From assembly GCA_022821985.1 (NCBI GenBank), contig JAJECP010000035.1:248001-312000 (forward strand): 64,000 nt of DNA, in the 5' to 3' direction. Origin of the DNA: Acidimicrobiia bacterium (GTDB lineage: Bacteria; Actinomycetota; Acidimicrobiia; Acidimicrobiales; Poriferisodalaceae). The translations under genes and the position numbers were made by a program. Below, piece after piece: positions 24,890-34,685 of this stretch. Below the pieces are notes generated by a model. It saw only the letters and a list, made by a program, of their open reading frames with translations. It was not told the origin of the DNA and searched no databases. Within the stretch, counting starts at the first letter, position 1; every line of letters begins with the position of its first letter.

Positions 24890-27034
24890 TCATGGCATGG
24901 GGAGTACCGCAGCGCCAGCCGCCTCGGCGAGTTCGGCGGTGTTGCGGTGGCAGGTCAGCAAGATGGTCTGATGCTGCTTGGAGAAGACCCTCAGCAGGCC
25001 AATGCATCGCTCGGCACGATCATCGTCGAGGCCGACGAGCACATCGTCGAGAATCACCGGCAACCGCACGCCCGTGGCCTCGCCCTGTTCGATCACCGTC
25101 GCCAGTCGCAGCATGAGATACAACAGCGAGCGCGCTCCGAAGGACTGTCGCCGCGCCGGATGATCGCCGTGGGGGCCGGTCACTCGGAGCAGCTCGTCGA
25201 TACCAGGCTGCCTTTTGGCCTGCTTCTTATCGTCCGGGCGCGGTAAGACAATGTGAAGGTCTGTCCAGTCGGCCACATCCGAGGCCCACAGCCGGGACCG
25301 CCTCAACAACTCTGGTTGCCGTTCCGTCTGATACGACTCCGCAGTGTTGAGCAGCAGCTCCGCTGCGAAGCCATGCCCAAGGCCTTGCACCAGCTGGGCG
25401 CGAATCCTCGTGATCAGCTGGCCGCGTTGCAGCCGGTTAGCTGCGGCCTCGTTCGATGACCGCTTCAGGTCTTCTGCGTTCTGTTCCAGTTCCTCGATCT
25501 TGTCGTCAACGCTGGGGGCCCCTTCGGCGAGTTCATCCAGCCCCTCCTCCAAGACAAGAATCTGTTGGCGCAACGAGCCGGGATCGTCCTCGGCGACGTG
25601 TTCAAGGGCAGCACCATCGTCGTCTAGCGCCTTGCGCAGGCGAGTACGTGCCTCGCTTACCTCCCGCACAGCCTCGCCGTAACCATCGACTATGTCCTTG
25701 ATCGCTTGAAGCGCTCCGCGAGCGTCATCGGCGTCGTTGATCTCGGGTGGTGTCGGGACGTCATTGCACGCAGACAGCGTCGATGCTGGTACCTCCGCTC
25801 CCGACGGGGCTGGACCGTCACCCCGAACTGTGGGCGATAGGCGTATGTGTTCGGTACCCGCGAAGCGTCGACGCACCGTCTCAAGCAGCTCCTGTCGGTG
25901 TTCTTCGGCATTCTCGAATTCCCGGACGCCATTCCGATGTCGCTGCAGCGGCATCGCAGCGGCCAAGTAGGCACCCGCAACCAAGAGCGCACCCGCAACC
26001 AAGAGCCATGATGATCGCCGGTCGACGAACGACGCCAACACGACAACCAGCAGCGCAGCGAAGCCGACGGCGATGCGGGCCCGCACCGGTCGGCGGCCGC
26101 TCGGTAATCTGTCAGACGGCTGTTTTGCCGCATCACTCAGTGACTGGCAGGATGCCTCGGCAGCTATGAGGTTGCCAATCGACTCACCTACGCTCTCGCG
26201 CTCGTCATACAGTTTCCGTTCGACACGCGACGGCGAAGGCAGTTGCTCAAGTTTGCTCGTCCAACACTTCACGTTGTCAACGTGTCCATCGTGGAACGCC
26301 GCCTGGGCAAGCCGTAGGGACCTCAATTGCCCCTTGATGCTGTCGCGGCGAAGGCGCTTCTCCCGCAAGATGCCATTTGTGCAGTCCCACGCGGCCCGGG
26401 CGCTGGCAATCGTCTCAAATCGCTTGTCGAGCGCAACGACTTCGTCGCACATCTCACGCGCCGAGCCCGCCTTCGGCTGATGACCGCTCTTCATACCTAA
26501 CGCGGTCTCTGCGACGGCCTTGAGTTTGCTGCGTTGCTTGTAAGGATCGATCCCTCCAAACACGGCCTTTGCTGAGAGCCGGTCGGTGAGATCTGGTCCA
26601 TCGGCGACTTCGAGCGATTCGACCCAGTAGAAGCTCCGGTAGCTGTCGAATTCACCCACCTTCAGCCGATCCGTGAGGTCGGAGAGCGTGTGTTCCTTAT
26701 CCCCGACGGCTGCGCTAAAGCGCTTGTGACCTGCTTGACCGCTTGCCCTGGCCTTCGGCACTCGTGCCGCTGCGCTGATGCTGAGTCGTTCGGTGCCACA
26801 TCTGCCGGTCAGGCTCGCCTCCAGTTCCTCATCCTCCTCGCCGAATCGACGCAAGAGCTGCTGGGGTCCGGGTCCGGCGAGCAACCACGCCAGCGCAGTT
26901 GCGAAGCTCGTCTTGCCGGATTCGTTCGCACCGAACAGCAGCACGAAGTTGTTGTCGGCGAATAGCGGCTCGAAGCCCGAAAGTGGACCCCAGCGCTTGA
27001 TCTTGGCCGATTCAACCCGGAGAAGTTCGCTCAC
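24890..27034 (-). CDS. YhaN/SbcC-like AAA ATPase with internal membrane helices
   Basis: 714 residues from GTG 27034, overlapping the phosphoesterase stop. Walker A FGANESGKTSFA (34-45); C-terminal signature QSFGARSLLYLMLRLA; Walker B LPVILDDVLVGLD; switch LLTCHRN. Coiled coils fill the middle. Between them, at about 320-336 and 342-362, sit two hydrophobic helices flanked by Arg, which would tether the coiled coil to the membrane. The family partners with an SbcD-like nuclease in DNA end processing. It is shorter than SbcC (about 1000 residues). Confidence 0.9.
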   Translation of the reverse strand: MSELLRVESAKIKRWGPLSGFEPLFADNNFVLLFGANESGKTSFATALAWLLAGPGPQQLLRRFGEEDEELEASLTGRCGTERLSISAAARVPKARASGQAGHKRFSAAVGDKEHTLSDLTDRLKVGEFDSYRSFYWVESLEVADGPDLTDRLSAKAVFGGIDPYKQRSKLKAVAETALGMKSGHQPKAGSAREMCDEVVALDKRFETIASARAAWDCTNGILREKRLRRDSIKGQLRSLRLAQAAFHDGHVDNVKCWTSKLEQLPSPSRVERKLYDERESVGESIGNLIAAEASCQSLSDAAKQPSDRLPSGRRPVRARIAVGFAALLVVVLASFVDRRSSWLLVAGALLVAGAYLAAAMPLQRHRNGVREFENAEEHRQELLETVRRRFAGTEHIRLSPTVRGDGPAPSGAEVPASTLSACNDVPTPPEINDADDARGALQAIKDIVDGYGEAVREVSEARTRLRKALDDDGAALEHVAEDDPGSLRQQILVLEEGLDELAEGAPSVDDKIEELEQNAEDLKRSSNEAAANRLQRGQLITRIRAQLVQGLGHGFAAELLLNTAESYQTERQPELLRRSRLWASDVADWTDLHIVLPRPDDKKQAKRQPGIDELLRVTGPHGDHPARRQSFGARSLLYLMLRLATVIEQGEATGVRLPVILDDVLVGLDDDRAERCIGLLRVFSKQHQTILLTCHRNTAELAEAAGAAVLPMP

Positions 27035-28347
27035 GGCACATCAGACGATCTGCCGTCAAGGGCTTCCAGCAGCAGTTGCTCGGCCAAGTAGACGACCTCG
27101 TCCAATACCTCGGGACGCTCTTCGAGCGCTCGCCGCCACTCTCGCTTGACGGCATCCGTCGGGAGCAGGTTGAGCAGAGTCTCACCTACGTCAAGCGTGG
27201 CTGTGTCGCCCGAGTCAGATGTAGCCCGAAGCCTGTCGAGTTTTGTCAGTACCTCGGCGCGCAGGTCGCCAGCAGTCCGAATTGCCTCTCGGGGGACGGG
27301 CGAACGCACCGAGGACTTGATGTCACACAGGCCGCCGTTGTTGAGGCTGGTGGACAGCTCACTCTCCAGATGACCGATCAGTGCCCTGTTCAAGGTCGCC
27401 TCACGCAACCGCGCTGCCCTTCCATTAGTTCCGGTCAGCTGTAACTCCCAGGCCACCGGCCGCGGAGCGTGCTCCATTCCCAGCGTGCGCGCGGCTTCCT
27501 TGATCTTGGCTCGAATTTCCTCGAAGGTGTCGTCGGAACGCACCGCAAGATCGCTGCGCTCGAACCTGACTTGATCGCATGCCACGAATCGTGGCTCGCC
27601 AATGCGCCTGTTCTCGATCGGCACGACAAGGGCACCCTTCGGTTCACATTCGGAGCGCTTGAAGCTGCGACCCTGCAGATTGCCGCAGAACGCAGCCCGC
27701 GCACCGCCCGGCAATGGCTCAACGGCGCGCTTGTGAATGTGCCCCAGTGCCCAGTAATCGACAGGTGCCCCGGCGAGATCGTCGTACGAGCACGGCGAGT
27801 AGAGGCCGTGTCCCGAGTCGCGCCCAACGTTCGCATGCAGAACCGCAATGTGCAGGGCGGTTTCCGGCAGTCGTTCGATCTTGTGAAAGCGCAGCGCCAG
27901 ATTCTCGCGTTCGTGTCGCTCTCCGAAGCTGACTCCACTGACTTGCACCGAATCACCGCTGTTGCGCAATTCGACTGGGTGCGATTGCGGCTCGCCGGGC
28001 TCAAAGCGCACGACGCGGCGTGGCAACTCGTCGACCGGTTGGAAGTCACTGCTCAGAGGATCGTGGTTGCCGTGACAGATGAACACGTGCACGCCTGCCT
28101 CGTCGAGCCGGCGGAGCCCTTCTTGAAAGTGCTGTTCCGCAGCGACGCCAGCTACCTCACGGTGGAAGATGTCGCCTGCCAGCACGAGGAACGAAGCGTT
28201 CTCGTCGATGCAGAGTTGCACGAGCGAATCCCATGCCTGTTCGGCACGGTCGGACAGTTCCTTTCGACGCTCCTCGTCCAGCAATCCCAAGTTGCCGAGC
28301 GGCGCATCCAAGTGGAGGTCGGACGCGTGTACGAAGCAATCCGCCAT
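27031..28347 (-). CDS. YhaO/SbcD-like metallophosphoesterase (DNA repair exonuclease)
   Basis: 438 residues from ATG 28347; the longer frame runs into the divergent crotonase. Calcineurin-type metal ligands: SDLHLDAP (near the start), LAGDIFH, CHGNHDPL and GHIHK. The C-terminal half resembles YhaO. It forms a translationally coupled pair with the YhaN-like ATPase (4-base overlap). The expected activity is Mn-dependent nuclease on DNA ends or hairpins, by analogy with SbcD. Confidence 0.92.
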   Translation of the reverse strand: MADCFVHASDLHLDAPLGNLGLLDEERRKELSDRAEQAWDSLVQLCIDENASFLVLAGDIFHREVAGVAAEQHFQEGLRRLDEAGVHVFICHGNHDPLSSDFQPVDELPRRVVRFEPGEPQSHPVELRNSGDSVQVSGVSFGERHERENLALRFHKIERLPETALHIAVLHANVGRDSGHGLYSPCSYDDLAGAPVDYWALGHIHKRAVEPLPGGARAAFCGNLQGRSFKRSECEPKGALVVPIENRRIGEPRFVACDQVRFERSDLAVRSDDTFEEIRAKIKEAARTLGMEHAPRPVAWELQLTGTNGRAARLREATLNRALIGHLESELSTSLNNGGLCDIKSSVRSPVPREAIRTAGDLRAEVLTKLDRLRATSDSGDTATLDVGETLLNLLPTDAVKREWRRALEERPEVLDEVVYLAEQLLLEALDGRSSDVP

Positions 28348-28435
28348 GAGCGGGATGCTATGCGGCGCGCTGCTGGGCAGCGGCCGGATGGCGGTTCCTG
28401 CCCAGACTCGAGGCTGGTTGCCTAGCATCGCTGCG

Positions 28436-29263
28436 ATGTCAACCGATCTTGCTGGCGACGGCACCGACAATCGCACGCCGATAGACGACCCCGATGCGGC
28501 CGTGCTCTATGAGGTCGCGGGCGGCGTGGCAACGATCACGTTGAACCGGCCCGACTACCGCAACGCGCTCAGCGTCGAGATCGTGAACGGCGTCGGCGAT
28601 CACTTCGAAGCGGCACTGGCCGACCCAGGGGTGCGAGCGATCCTGTTCACGCACGTCGGCAACACGTTCTGCGCTGGCGCGGACCTGCGCGCCGCCCAAC
28701 CCGGTGTGCCCCAGCCGACGCTCCGCCACAACTTCGTGGAGATCCTCGAGAAGATCATGACCTGCGACAAGCCCGTAGTGGGCCGGCTGGCAGGTCATGT
28801 CACTGCCGGCGGTGTGGGACTGGCTGCAGCGATGGACATCTCGATCGCCGCCGACGACGCCATCATCGGCTTCACCGAGGTTCGCATCGGTGTGGCACCC
28901 GCCGTGATCTCGGTGGTCTGCCTGCCGAAGCTGCGCCGTGCCGATGCCAGCGAGCTGTTCCTCGAGGGCGAGCGGGTGCCTGCACCCCGAGCAGCAGCGG
29001 CCGGGCTGATCAATCGAGCAGTGCCGCGCGACGAGCTCGACGACGAGGTGGCAACGACACTGCGTCGCCTGGTGCGGGGCGGCCCCAACGCGCTGGCCAA
29101 CACCAAGCAGCTCGTCACGAGGGTGCCGCAGATGCCCCGGCACGAGGCATGGGAGTGGACGGCCGAATTGAGCCAGCGGCTGTTCCAGAGCGACGAGGCG
29201 GCCGAGGGCATCGCCGCATTCCGCGAGCGCCGTGACGCCAGCTGGGTCCCGCCCGAATCCTGA
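28436..29263 (+). CDS. Enoyl-CoA hydratase/isomerase (crotonase family)
   Basis: 275 residues from ATG 28436. Crotonase marks: ATITLNRPDYRNALS, the oxyanion-hole strand GNTFCAGADLRA, and VAGHVTAGGVGLAAAMDISIA-type second oxyanion loop (read GHVTAGGVGLAAAMD). The usual catalytic Glu at the EVRIG position is present (FTEVRIGVAPA). Substrate unknown. The gene lies head-to-head with the SbcD-like gene. Confidence 0.9.
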   Translation: MSTDLAGDGTDNRTPIDDPDAAVLYEVAGGVATITLNRPDYRNALSVEIVNGVGDHFEAALADPGVRAILFTHVGNTFCAGADLRAAQPGVPQPTLRHNFVEILEKIMTCDKPVVGRLAGHVTAGGVGLAAAMDISIAADDAIIGFTEVRIGVAPAVISVVCLPKLRRADASELFLEGERVPAPRAAAAGLINRAVPRDELDDEVATTLRRLVRGGPNALANTKQLVTRVPQMPRHEAWEWTAELSQRLFQSDEAAEGIAAFRERRDASWVPPES

Positions 29264-29312
29264 GTTCGGCTGATCCGCGCCGGATCGACTCCGGGCGGTA
29301 ACGTCGGCCGGC

Positions 29313-30098
29313 GTGAGCGGGCAGGTGCATCTCGAACGCGACGGCCACGTGGGCCGCATCATCCTGGACCATCCGGAGCGGCACAACGCCATCAGCGCGC
29401 AGATGTGGAACGGCATCACCGATGCCGCGACCGAGCTGGAGAACGACCACGAGATTTGGGTGGTGGTGATCCGCGGCGCCGGCGAGCGCGCCTTCGCGGC
29501 CGGGGCCGATATCAGCCAATTCGGCGAGCAGCGGTCTGACGCGAGCGGCAACCGTGACTACGACGACACGACGTCGAGAGCCCATGCCTCGCTGCTGGGA
29601 CTGTCCAAACCGCTCATTGCTGCCATCCACGGCTACTGCATCGGCGGCGGCCTGGCGGTGGCACTGACGGCTGATTTGCGCGTCGCGGCGGAGGATGCGC
29701 AGTTCACAATCCCCGCTGCTCGCTTGGGGCTTGGCTACGGCGCCGCAGGGATCGGAACGCTGATGCGGCTGGTGGGACCCTCAGCCGCGAAGCGCATCTT
29801 CTTCTTGGCCGATCGCTTCGGAGCGCAGGAGGCCCTGCAGATGGGTCTCGTCAACCGGGTGGTGCCCAAGGCGCACCTCGAAGCGTCGGTCACCGAGTGG
29901 ACCGACCTCATCGGCCAGAACGCCCCGCTGACCATCGCTGCCGCCAAGGCGGCGCTGACCCAATGGCAGAAGCCGGAGTCCCAGCGTGACTTCACCGATG
30001 TGGAGGCAATGATCCGGGCGTGCTTCGACAGCGAGGATTATCAAGAGGGCGTCGACGCGTTCATGAACAAGCGCCGCCCCGAGTTCAAGGGCCGCTGA
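29313..30098 (+). CDS. Enoyl-CoA hydratase (crotonase family)
   Basis: 261 residues from GTG 29313, 49 bases after the first crotonase. Signatures GRIILDHPERHNAIS, ERAFAAGADISQF, IHGYCIGGGLAVALTADLRVA and the AARLGLGY stretch. The catalytic Glu positions read Ala in part (TIPAARLGLG), so the activity may be hydratase-like, isomerase-like or a related crotonase reaction. Tandem crotonases suggest acyl-CoA degradation. Confidence 0.88.
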   Translation: MSGQVHLERDGHVGRIILDHPERHNAISAQMWNGITDAATELENDHEIWVVVIRGAGERAFAAGADISQFGEQRSDASGNRDYDDTTSRAHASLLGLSKPLIAAIHGYCIGGGLAVALTADLRVAAEDAQFTIPAARLGLGYGAAGIGTLMRLVGPSAAKRIFFLADRFGAQEALQMGLVNRVVPKAHLEASVTEWTDLIGQNAPLTIAAAKAALTQWQKPESQRDFTDVEAMIRACFDSEDYQEGVDAFMNKRRPEFKGR

Positions 30099-30131
30099 GC
30101 CCGGAGCTCGGCGCCGCGTAGGGGTCGCACC

Positions 30132-31271
30132 TCAGCGCGGGCTGCTCCGTTCGCCGAATCGATCACCCGCCATGTCTGAGACGAGTTCGAGATACGTGCT
30201 CAGACGCTGCGCTGCCAGCTCCCCGGCCGCCACTGCAGCAGTCACGGCACAATCCGGCTCGACCGTGTGCGTGCAGTCGGCAAAACGGCAATGACGGGCT
30301 CGTTCGGTAATTTCCGGAAATGCCTGGGCGAGCCCACTGGCTGCACCTAGTCGCCCAGCCTGGTTGCCCACTCCCGGATCGCCGCTCCAAGGGATCAGAT
30401 CCTGCAAGCCCGGGGTGTCGACGAATGTCCCCCCGTCGGGCCCGCCGACCGGTACAAGCTGGCGCCGCACCGTCGTGTGCCGTCCGCGGCCGTCAGTACT
30501 CAGCGGGGCGACAGGCATCACCTCGGCTCCGGCGAGCCGGTTGACCAGCGACGACTTGCCGACCCCGGACGGGCCGCTGAGCGCGACCGTTGCGCCGTCG
30601 CCGGCCAAGGCGCCGAGGCTGTCGAGCCCGCGGCCGTCGAGCGCACTGGTAGCCAGGATCGGCACGTCGGCCGCGGCAGAGCCGAGTCGACGTCGCAGGG
30701 CATCGACGGTCGCCTCGTGCTCGACATTCGACACCGTGTCGATCTTGTTCACGACGATCACGGGTCGAGCGCCACCGCTGAATGCCGCCGTGAGGTACCA
30801 CTCGATCCGGTGGCCTGCGGGGTCTGACGCCGCCGAGTCCGCAGCAGATCCACTGCCGGCGGGTGTGGGGGTGGTGACGACGGCGAGCGTGTCGGCATTG
30901 GCTGCCACCAGTTGAGGTCGTGTCCGCGGGCCGGCTGCGCGACGGCACAGCAACGATGTTCGGTCGAGCACTTCGGTGATTGCCACGCGACGATCGCTTC
31001 GGGGTTCGGTTGAGCGGACGACCCAGTCGCCCACGGTCGGATAGTCGATCGGCGAGCGGGCTGCGCGACGCCCGGCGGCATCGAGCGCTCCGGTGACGTC
31101 GCCGGTGACGTCGACGAGTTCGTAGGCGCCGCGATGCTCGACGGCGACACGGCTCACGCAGTGACCCGCCGGGACCTGGGGCGCCGGGCCTGGGCGCCGG
31201 AGCCAGCCGAGCTGCCCGCGCGTTGGCGGGACCGGTGATTTACCTGCTTGCGGATCGGTGCTGTCACTCAC
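30132..31271 (-). CDS. rsgA: Ribosome small-subunit biogenesis GTPase RsgA
   Basis: 379 residues from GTG 31271. Circularly permuted GTPase: G4 VNKID comes first, then G1 GPSGVGKSSLVNRL, G2-like RHTTVRR and G3 VDTPGL. The C-terminal zinc knuckle is CRFADCTHTVEPDCAV. An OB-like N-terminal domain precedes it. The protein checks 30S maturation. Its start overlaps the stop of the upstream lipoprotein gene by 8 bases. Confidence 0.94.
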   Translation of the reverse strand: MSDSTDPQAGKSPVPPTRGQLGWLRRPGPAPQVPAGHCVSRVAVEHRGAYELVDVTGDVTGALDAAGRRAARSPIDYPTVGDWVVRSTEPRSDRRVAITEVLDRTSLLCRRAAGPRTRPQLVAANADTLAVVTTPTPAGSGSAADSAASDPAGHRIEWYLTAAFSGGARPVIVVNKIDTVSNVEHEATVDALRRRLGSAAADVPILATSALDGRGLDSLGALAGDGATVALSGPSGVGKSSLVNRLAGAEVMPVAPLSTDGRGRHTTVRRQLVPVGGPDGGTFVDTPGLQDLIPWSGDPGVGNQAGRLGAASGLAQAFPEITERARHCRFADCTHTVEPDCAVTAAVAAGELAAQRLSTYLELVSDMAGDRFGERSSPR

Positions 31272-33099
31272 GGCGCAGCCACACCTCGTCGTAGCGACCG
31301 ACGCCGAGTCGTTGCCCTTCGATCACCCTGCCGTCGGGAAGCGACATCCGCCCCAGCCCTTCGACATCCGCCGTCGCCGCCACCGCGCTCGACGAGTAGG
31401 CCAGGAACACGTAGGGGGCTTCGTTGGCGAGTTCGGCCATGAACTGTGCAACGGCGTCGCGCCGGTCATCTCCGGCGTCGGTCGACTTGATCAGGCTCAC
31501 CAAGGCGCTCAAGTGCTCACCGCTGAGATTGGACGCGTTCAGCGGCGTGGTTCGCACCGGGCCGACTGCGGCCGATGCCAGCACCGCCGGATCGGACTCG
31601 CCGCCGACACGCCAGCACGTTGCGCCGAAGTCGCCGGCAAAGGAGGGGCTCTGGACCACCGAGCCCATGACCCGGCTGATGAGTCCCGTGCGCGCCAGCG
31701 TCTCGACGTCGACATCGACGAGACCGGTGCTCTCCCACTGGCGCTCCAGTTCGGCGGTCATCCGGCCGAGGACGAGGTCGTTGGTGCACAACACTCTGAT
31801 GCGCACAGGTTCGCCGGGATCCCGGTCGTCGGATCGTTCGGGATCCTCCGTGTACTCACGCAGCAGCGAATGGGCGCGCTCGGCGTCATGTGTCGGCCAG
31901 GCCGCCGCGACCTCCTCCGAATACCAGATGCTTGCGGGCGACCACCACTGCGTCGCGGCCAGCCAGTTGACATCTGGGCCGAGTGCAGAAACAAGTCGGG
32001 ACTGGTCGGCAGCAGCCACCAGCGCTCGCCGTACCCGAATGTCGTCGAGCGGGGCGCGCAGCAGGTTGAACAGCACCACTCCGGCGTTGTCGTCATATCG
32101 CTGGACGGCGGTGAGCTGGCGGCCGGCGCCGTCGGTCGCCGCAGCCACCGCCGTGGACAGCTCGGCCGATCTCGACATCAGGATGTCGCCGCGGCCGTCG
32201 AGCAGTGCTTCGAGCCGCTGGCGCTCGTCGGGAATCTCGGCGAAGACGATGTCGTCGGCCCATGGCAGCGCCGCGCCGTCTGCCGCGGTGCGCCAGTAGT
32301 CGGGGTTTGCCTCCAAGACCGCCGGCTCCCCGACAGACCAGCGCCGGAACACGAAGGGCCCCGTGCCCACCGGTGCTCTGGCGAAGGTCTCCGGCTCGGC
32401 CTCGGCGGCGACGATCGAGAAGACCCGCCCGACGGGGCCTGCCAGTGCAGCGGGAAGACCCGCGTTGGGCTCGCCCACTTCGATGACCAGCGTGAGCTCG
32501 TCGACGACGATGACCGAGGTGATGCGAGCGTCGCGCAGGTGGCTGCTGCTGGCTCGACCTGAGCGCAAGTAGTCGTCGATGCCGGTCTTGACCGTGAGCG
32601 CATCCAGCGGCTCGCCGTCGGTGAAGGTGATGCCCGGCCGCAGCGTGACCGTCCATCGCTGCAACGAAGGGTCCGCGGACACCGACTCCGCCAGCCAGGG
32701 TTCCACCGATCCGTCGGGCGCCACGACGGTGAGCGTCTCGAGCACATGGTCGAGCACATTGCGGCATGACCATGCGCAGACGTCATCCCACGGTGTCCAG
32801 CCGGTGATGGGCGTGGGATCGGCAGCCAGCAGCACGCGCAGCGTGCCCCCCCGGCGTGGGGACGCGTCGGTACCTGACGGATCCTCCGGTGCGGTTCTGC
32901 GGATTGACTGCGTGGTAGCTGGCGGAGTCTCTCCCGTCGCGTCGGATGCGCCGCCGATCGTCGCGGGAGCAGCAGGGACTTCAGGTGCCTCGTCGACTGC
33001 CGGATTGCACGAGGTCACCAGCAGCAGAGCCGTCGCAAGGGCGGCCGCGCCGGATCGCCAGCGTCTCAGGAGCCCGGGCCCTTGCCGCTGGAGGCCCAT
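31264..33099 (-). CDS. Family 5 (peptide/nickel-type) ABC substrate-binding lipoprotein
   Basis: 611 residues from ATG 33099; a much longer open frame overlaps rmuC antisense and was cut. Signal peptide with lipobox LVTSC near residue 31, then a disordered Pro/Thr/Ala linker to about 85. The SBP_bac_5 fold begins at RRGGTLRVLLAADP and contains PWLAESVSADPSLQRWTVTLRPGI and TDGEPLDA. No permease or ATPase lies nearby, so it either serves a distant transporter or has become a sensor. It is translationally coupled to rsgA, an unusual pairing. Confidence 0.88.
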   Translation of the reverse strand: MGLQRQGPGLLRRWRSGAAALATALLLVTSCNPAVDEAPEVPAAPATIGGASDATGETPPATTQSIRRTAPEDPSGTDASPRRGGTLRVLLAADPTPITGWTPWDDVCAWSCRNVLDHVLETLTVVAPDGSVEPWLAESVSADPSLQRWTVTLRPGITFTDGEPLDALTVKTGIDDYLRSGRASSSHLRDARITSVIVVDELTLVIEVGEPNAGLPAALAGPVGRVFSIVAAEAEPETFARAPVGTGPFVFRRWSVGEPAVLEANPDYWRTAADGAALPWADDIVFAEIPDERQRLEALLDGRGDILMSRSAELSTAVAAATDGAGRQLTAVQRYDDNAGVVLFNLLRAPLDDIRVRRALVAAADQSRLVSALGPDVNWLAATQWWSPASIWYSEEVAAAWPTHDAERAHSLLREYTEDPERSDDRDPGEPVRIRVLCTNDLVLGRMTAELERQWESTGLVDVDVETLARTGLISRVMGSVVQSPSFAGDFGATCWRVGGESDPAVLASAAVGPVRTTPLNASNLSGEHLSALVSLIKSTDAGDDRRDAVAQFMAELANEAPYVFLAYSSSAVAATADVEGLGRMSLPDGRVIEGQRLGVGRYDEVWLRRE

Positions 33100-33283
33100 G
33101 AACGCGTCCTGGCGTTTGTGCCGTGCACCGTTGCTGACGCTAGTGGCGCGATGATCACGGTCTATTGCGGCCGGCTGCAGTGGCGCCGTCGTGTTGCAGC
33201 CCCTCGCTAGACATTGAGCAGCGCAACCTGGTTCGGCGCGATTACAGGATGCTCTCGCCAGCCACCTTCGAGGAGTGAGCCCT

Positions 33284-34567
33284 ATGTCCACCGGTCTTGC
33301 CGTCGTACTCGGTCTCCTGGCAGGTCTCGCCATCGGGGCGGTCATCGTGTGGGCCGCGCTCTCCCGTCGGCTGGCACAGGTTGTGCTCGAACGCGACACG
33401 GCTCGCGACGAGTCGGCGGGGCAACGCGACGCTGTCGCTGAGTTGCGGGCCGAACTGGCCTCGGTGGAGGCCGACCGCACTGCCCGCGTCGAAGAAATGC
33501 AACGGCAACAGGCAGAACTCGAAACAAGGTTCAAGCAGATTGCTGCTGACATTAGCGAGACAACCCGGGCGACTTTCATGAAGGAGTTCCGCGACCTCAC
33601 CAATGTGCAAACGTCCAACGCCGGCAAGACGGTGCAGGCACTGGTCGATCCAATGCGCGAGCGGCTTGCCGAGCTGCATGAATTCGTGAGCAAGGCAGAC
33701 ACTGCCCGTGCCGAGGACTCCGCCAAGGTGTCGGACAGCGTGAACAAGCTGATGTCAGAGACGAGCGGTTTGCGACAGATACTGAGCGACTCGAAAGCCA
33801 GGGGCGACTGGGGCGAGCAGCATCTACGCAATGTGCTCGAGCATGTCGGCATGAGCGCACACATCGACTTCGTCGAGCAGCCTTCGGTTGGCGCTGATAG
33901 TGCCAGCAGTCGTCAGCGGCCCGACGTGATTGTCAATATCCCGGGCGGAGCAAAAGTGGTCATCGACGCCAAGACGCCGTTCGAGTCATACCTCAGCGCA
34001 ATGAACACCGACGATCCCGAGCAGAAGAGGGCGCTGCTGAAGAAGCACTCCCAGAGTCTTCGTGATCACGCGAAGGTGCTCGCGCGGCGCAACTACCAAG
34101 AGTTCGTCGACGGATCTCCAGACGCGGTTGTGATGTATCTCCCGAGCGAGCCCATGGTCGACGCAGCGCTCGATGACGACCCGGCGATTTTCGACAGTCT
34201 CCTTAGGGAGCACAACGTGTTGCTGGCCACGCCAGGGCTCTTAGTGATGTACCTCCGAACCGTGGCGTTGGCTTGGCAGCGCCAGATGGTTGAGGAGAAT
34301 GCAGAGAGGGTTGCCGAACTCGGCAACGAGATCTATTCCCGGTTGAGCAGATTTGCCGCACTCTTCGCCAGGTCTGGTCGGGGCCTCAGCCAGGCCGTCG
34401 ATGCCTACAACGCCGCGGTCGGATCGTTTGAGGGTCGCGTGATGGTGACGGGTCGCCGCTTCAAAGAACTGGGTGTCGTCGAGTCTCAAACTGATGCCGA
34501 GCTTCCCGAGGCTGTCGAAACTTCTGTCAGGCCGATCGACATTCAAGAGCTAGACGCAGGTAGTTGA
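33284..34567 (+). CDS. rmuC: DNA recombination protein RmuC
   Basis: 427 residues from ATG 33284; GAGGAG eight bases upstream decides against GTG 33275. An N-terminal transmembrane helix (about 4-27), coiled coil to about 160, then the RmuC nuclease-like core with SKARGDWGEQHLRNVLEHVGM and VIDAKTPFESYLSA, whose Asp-x-Lys resembles a PD-(D/E)xK site. RmuC suppresses inversions at short inverted repeats. Confidence 0.95.
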   Translation: MSTGLAVVLGLLAGLAIGAVIVWAALSRRLAQVVLERDTARDESAGQRDAVAELRAELASVEADRTARVEEMQRQQAELETRFKQIAADISETTRATFMKEFRDLTNVQTSNAGKTVQALVDPMRERLAELHEFVSKADTARAEDSAKVSDSVNKLMSETSGLRQILSDSKARGDWGEQHLRNVLEHVGMSAHIDFVEQPSVGADSASSRQRPDVIVNIPGGAKVVIDAKTPFESYLSAMNTDDPEQKRALLKKHSQSLRDHAKVLARRNYQEFVDGSPDAVVMYLPSEPMVDAALDDDPAIFDSLLREHNVLLATPGLLVMYLRTVALAWQRQMVEENAERVAELGNEIYSRLSRFAALFARSGRGLSQAVDAYNAAVGSFEGRVMVTGRRFKELGVVESQTDAELPEAVETSVRPIDIQELDAGS

Positions 34568-34570
34568 GCA

Positions 34571-34608
34571 GCGTCCCTTCGTGCCGGAGCGCATCGGCAC
34601 CGGGACGC
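34571..34608. terminator. Bidirectional hairpin between rmuC and the CoxL-like gene
   Basis: Outer arms GCGTCCC/GGGACGC (34571-34577 with 34602-34608) and inner arms GTGCCG/CGGCAC (34581-34586 with 34595-34600) with an 8-base loop, giving 13 paired bases. It starts four bases after the rmuC stop and lies between convergent genes. There is no U tract. Confidence 0.6.
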
Positions 34609-34685
34609 GATCCTAAGCAACGACTGGATTGACGAGCCCAAGGCCGTCACAGCCGAACTCCGCGGAGTCTCCGCCCTGAGTGGCG

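Noticed and set aside
33100-33864. Extension of the binding lipoprotein gene
   Set aside because: It would be antisense to rmuC and would put the signal peptide in the middle of the protein.
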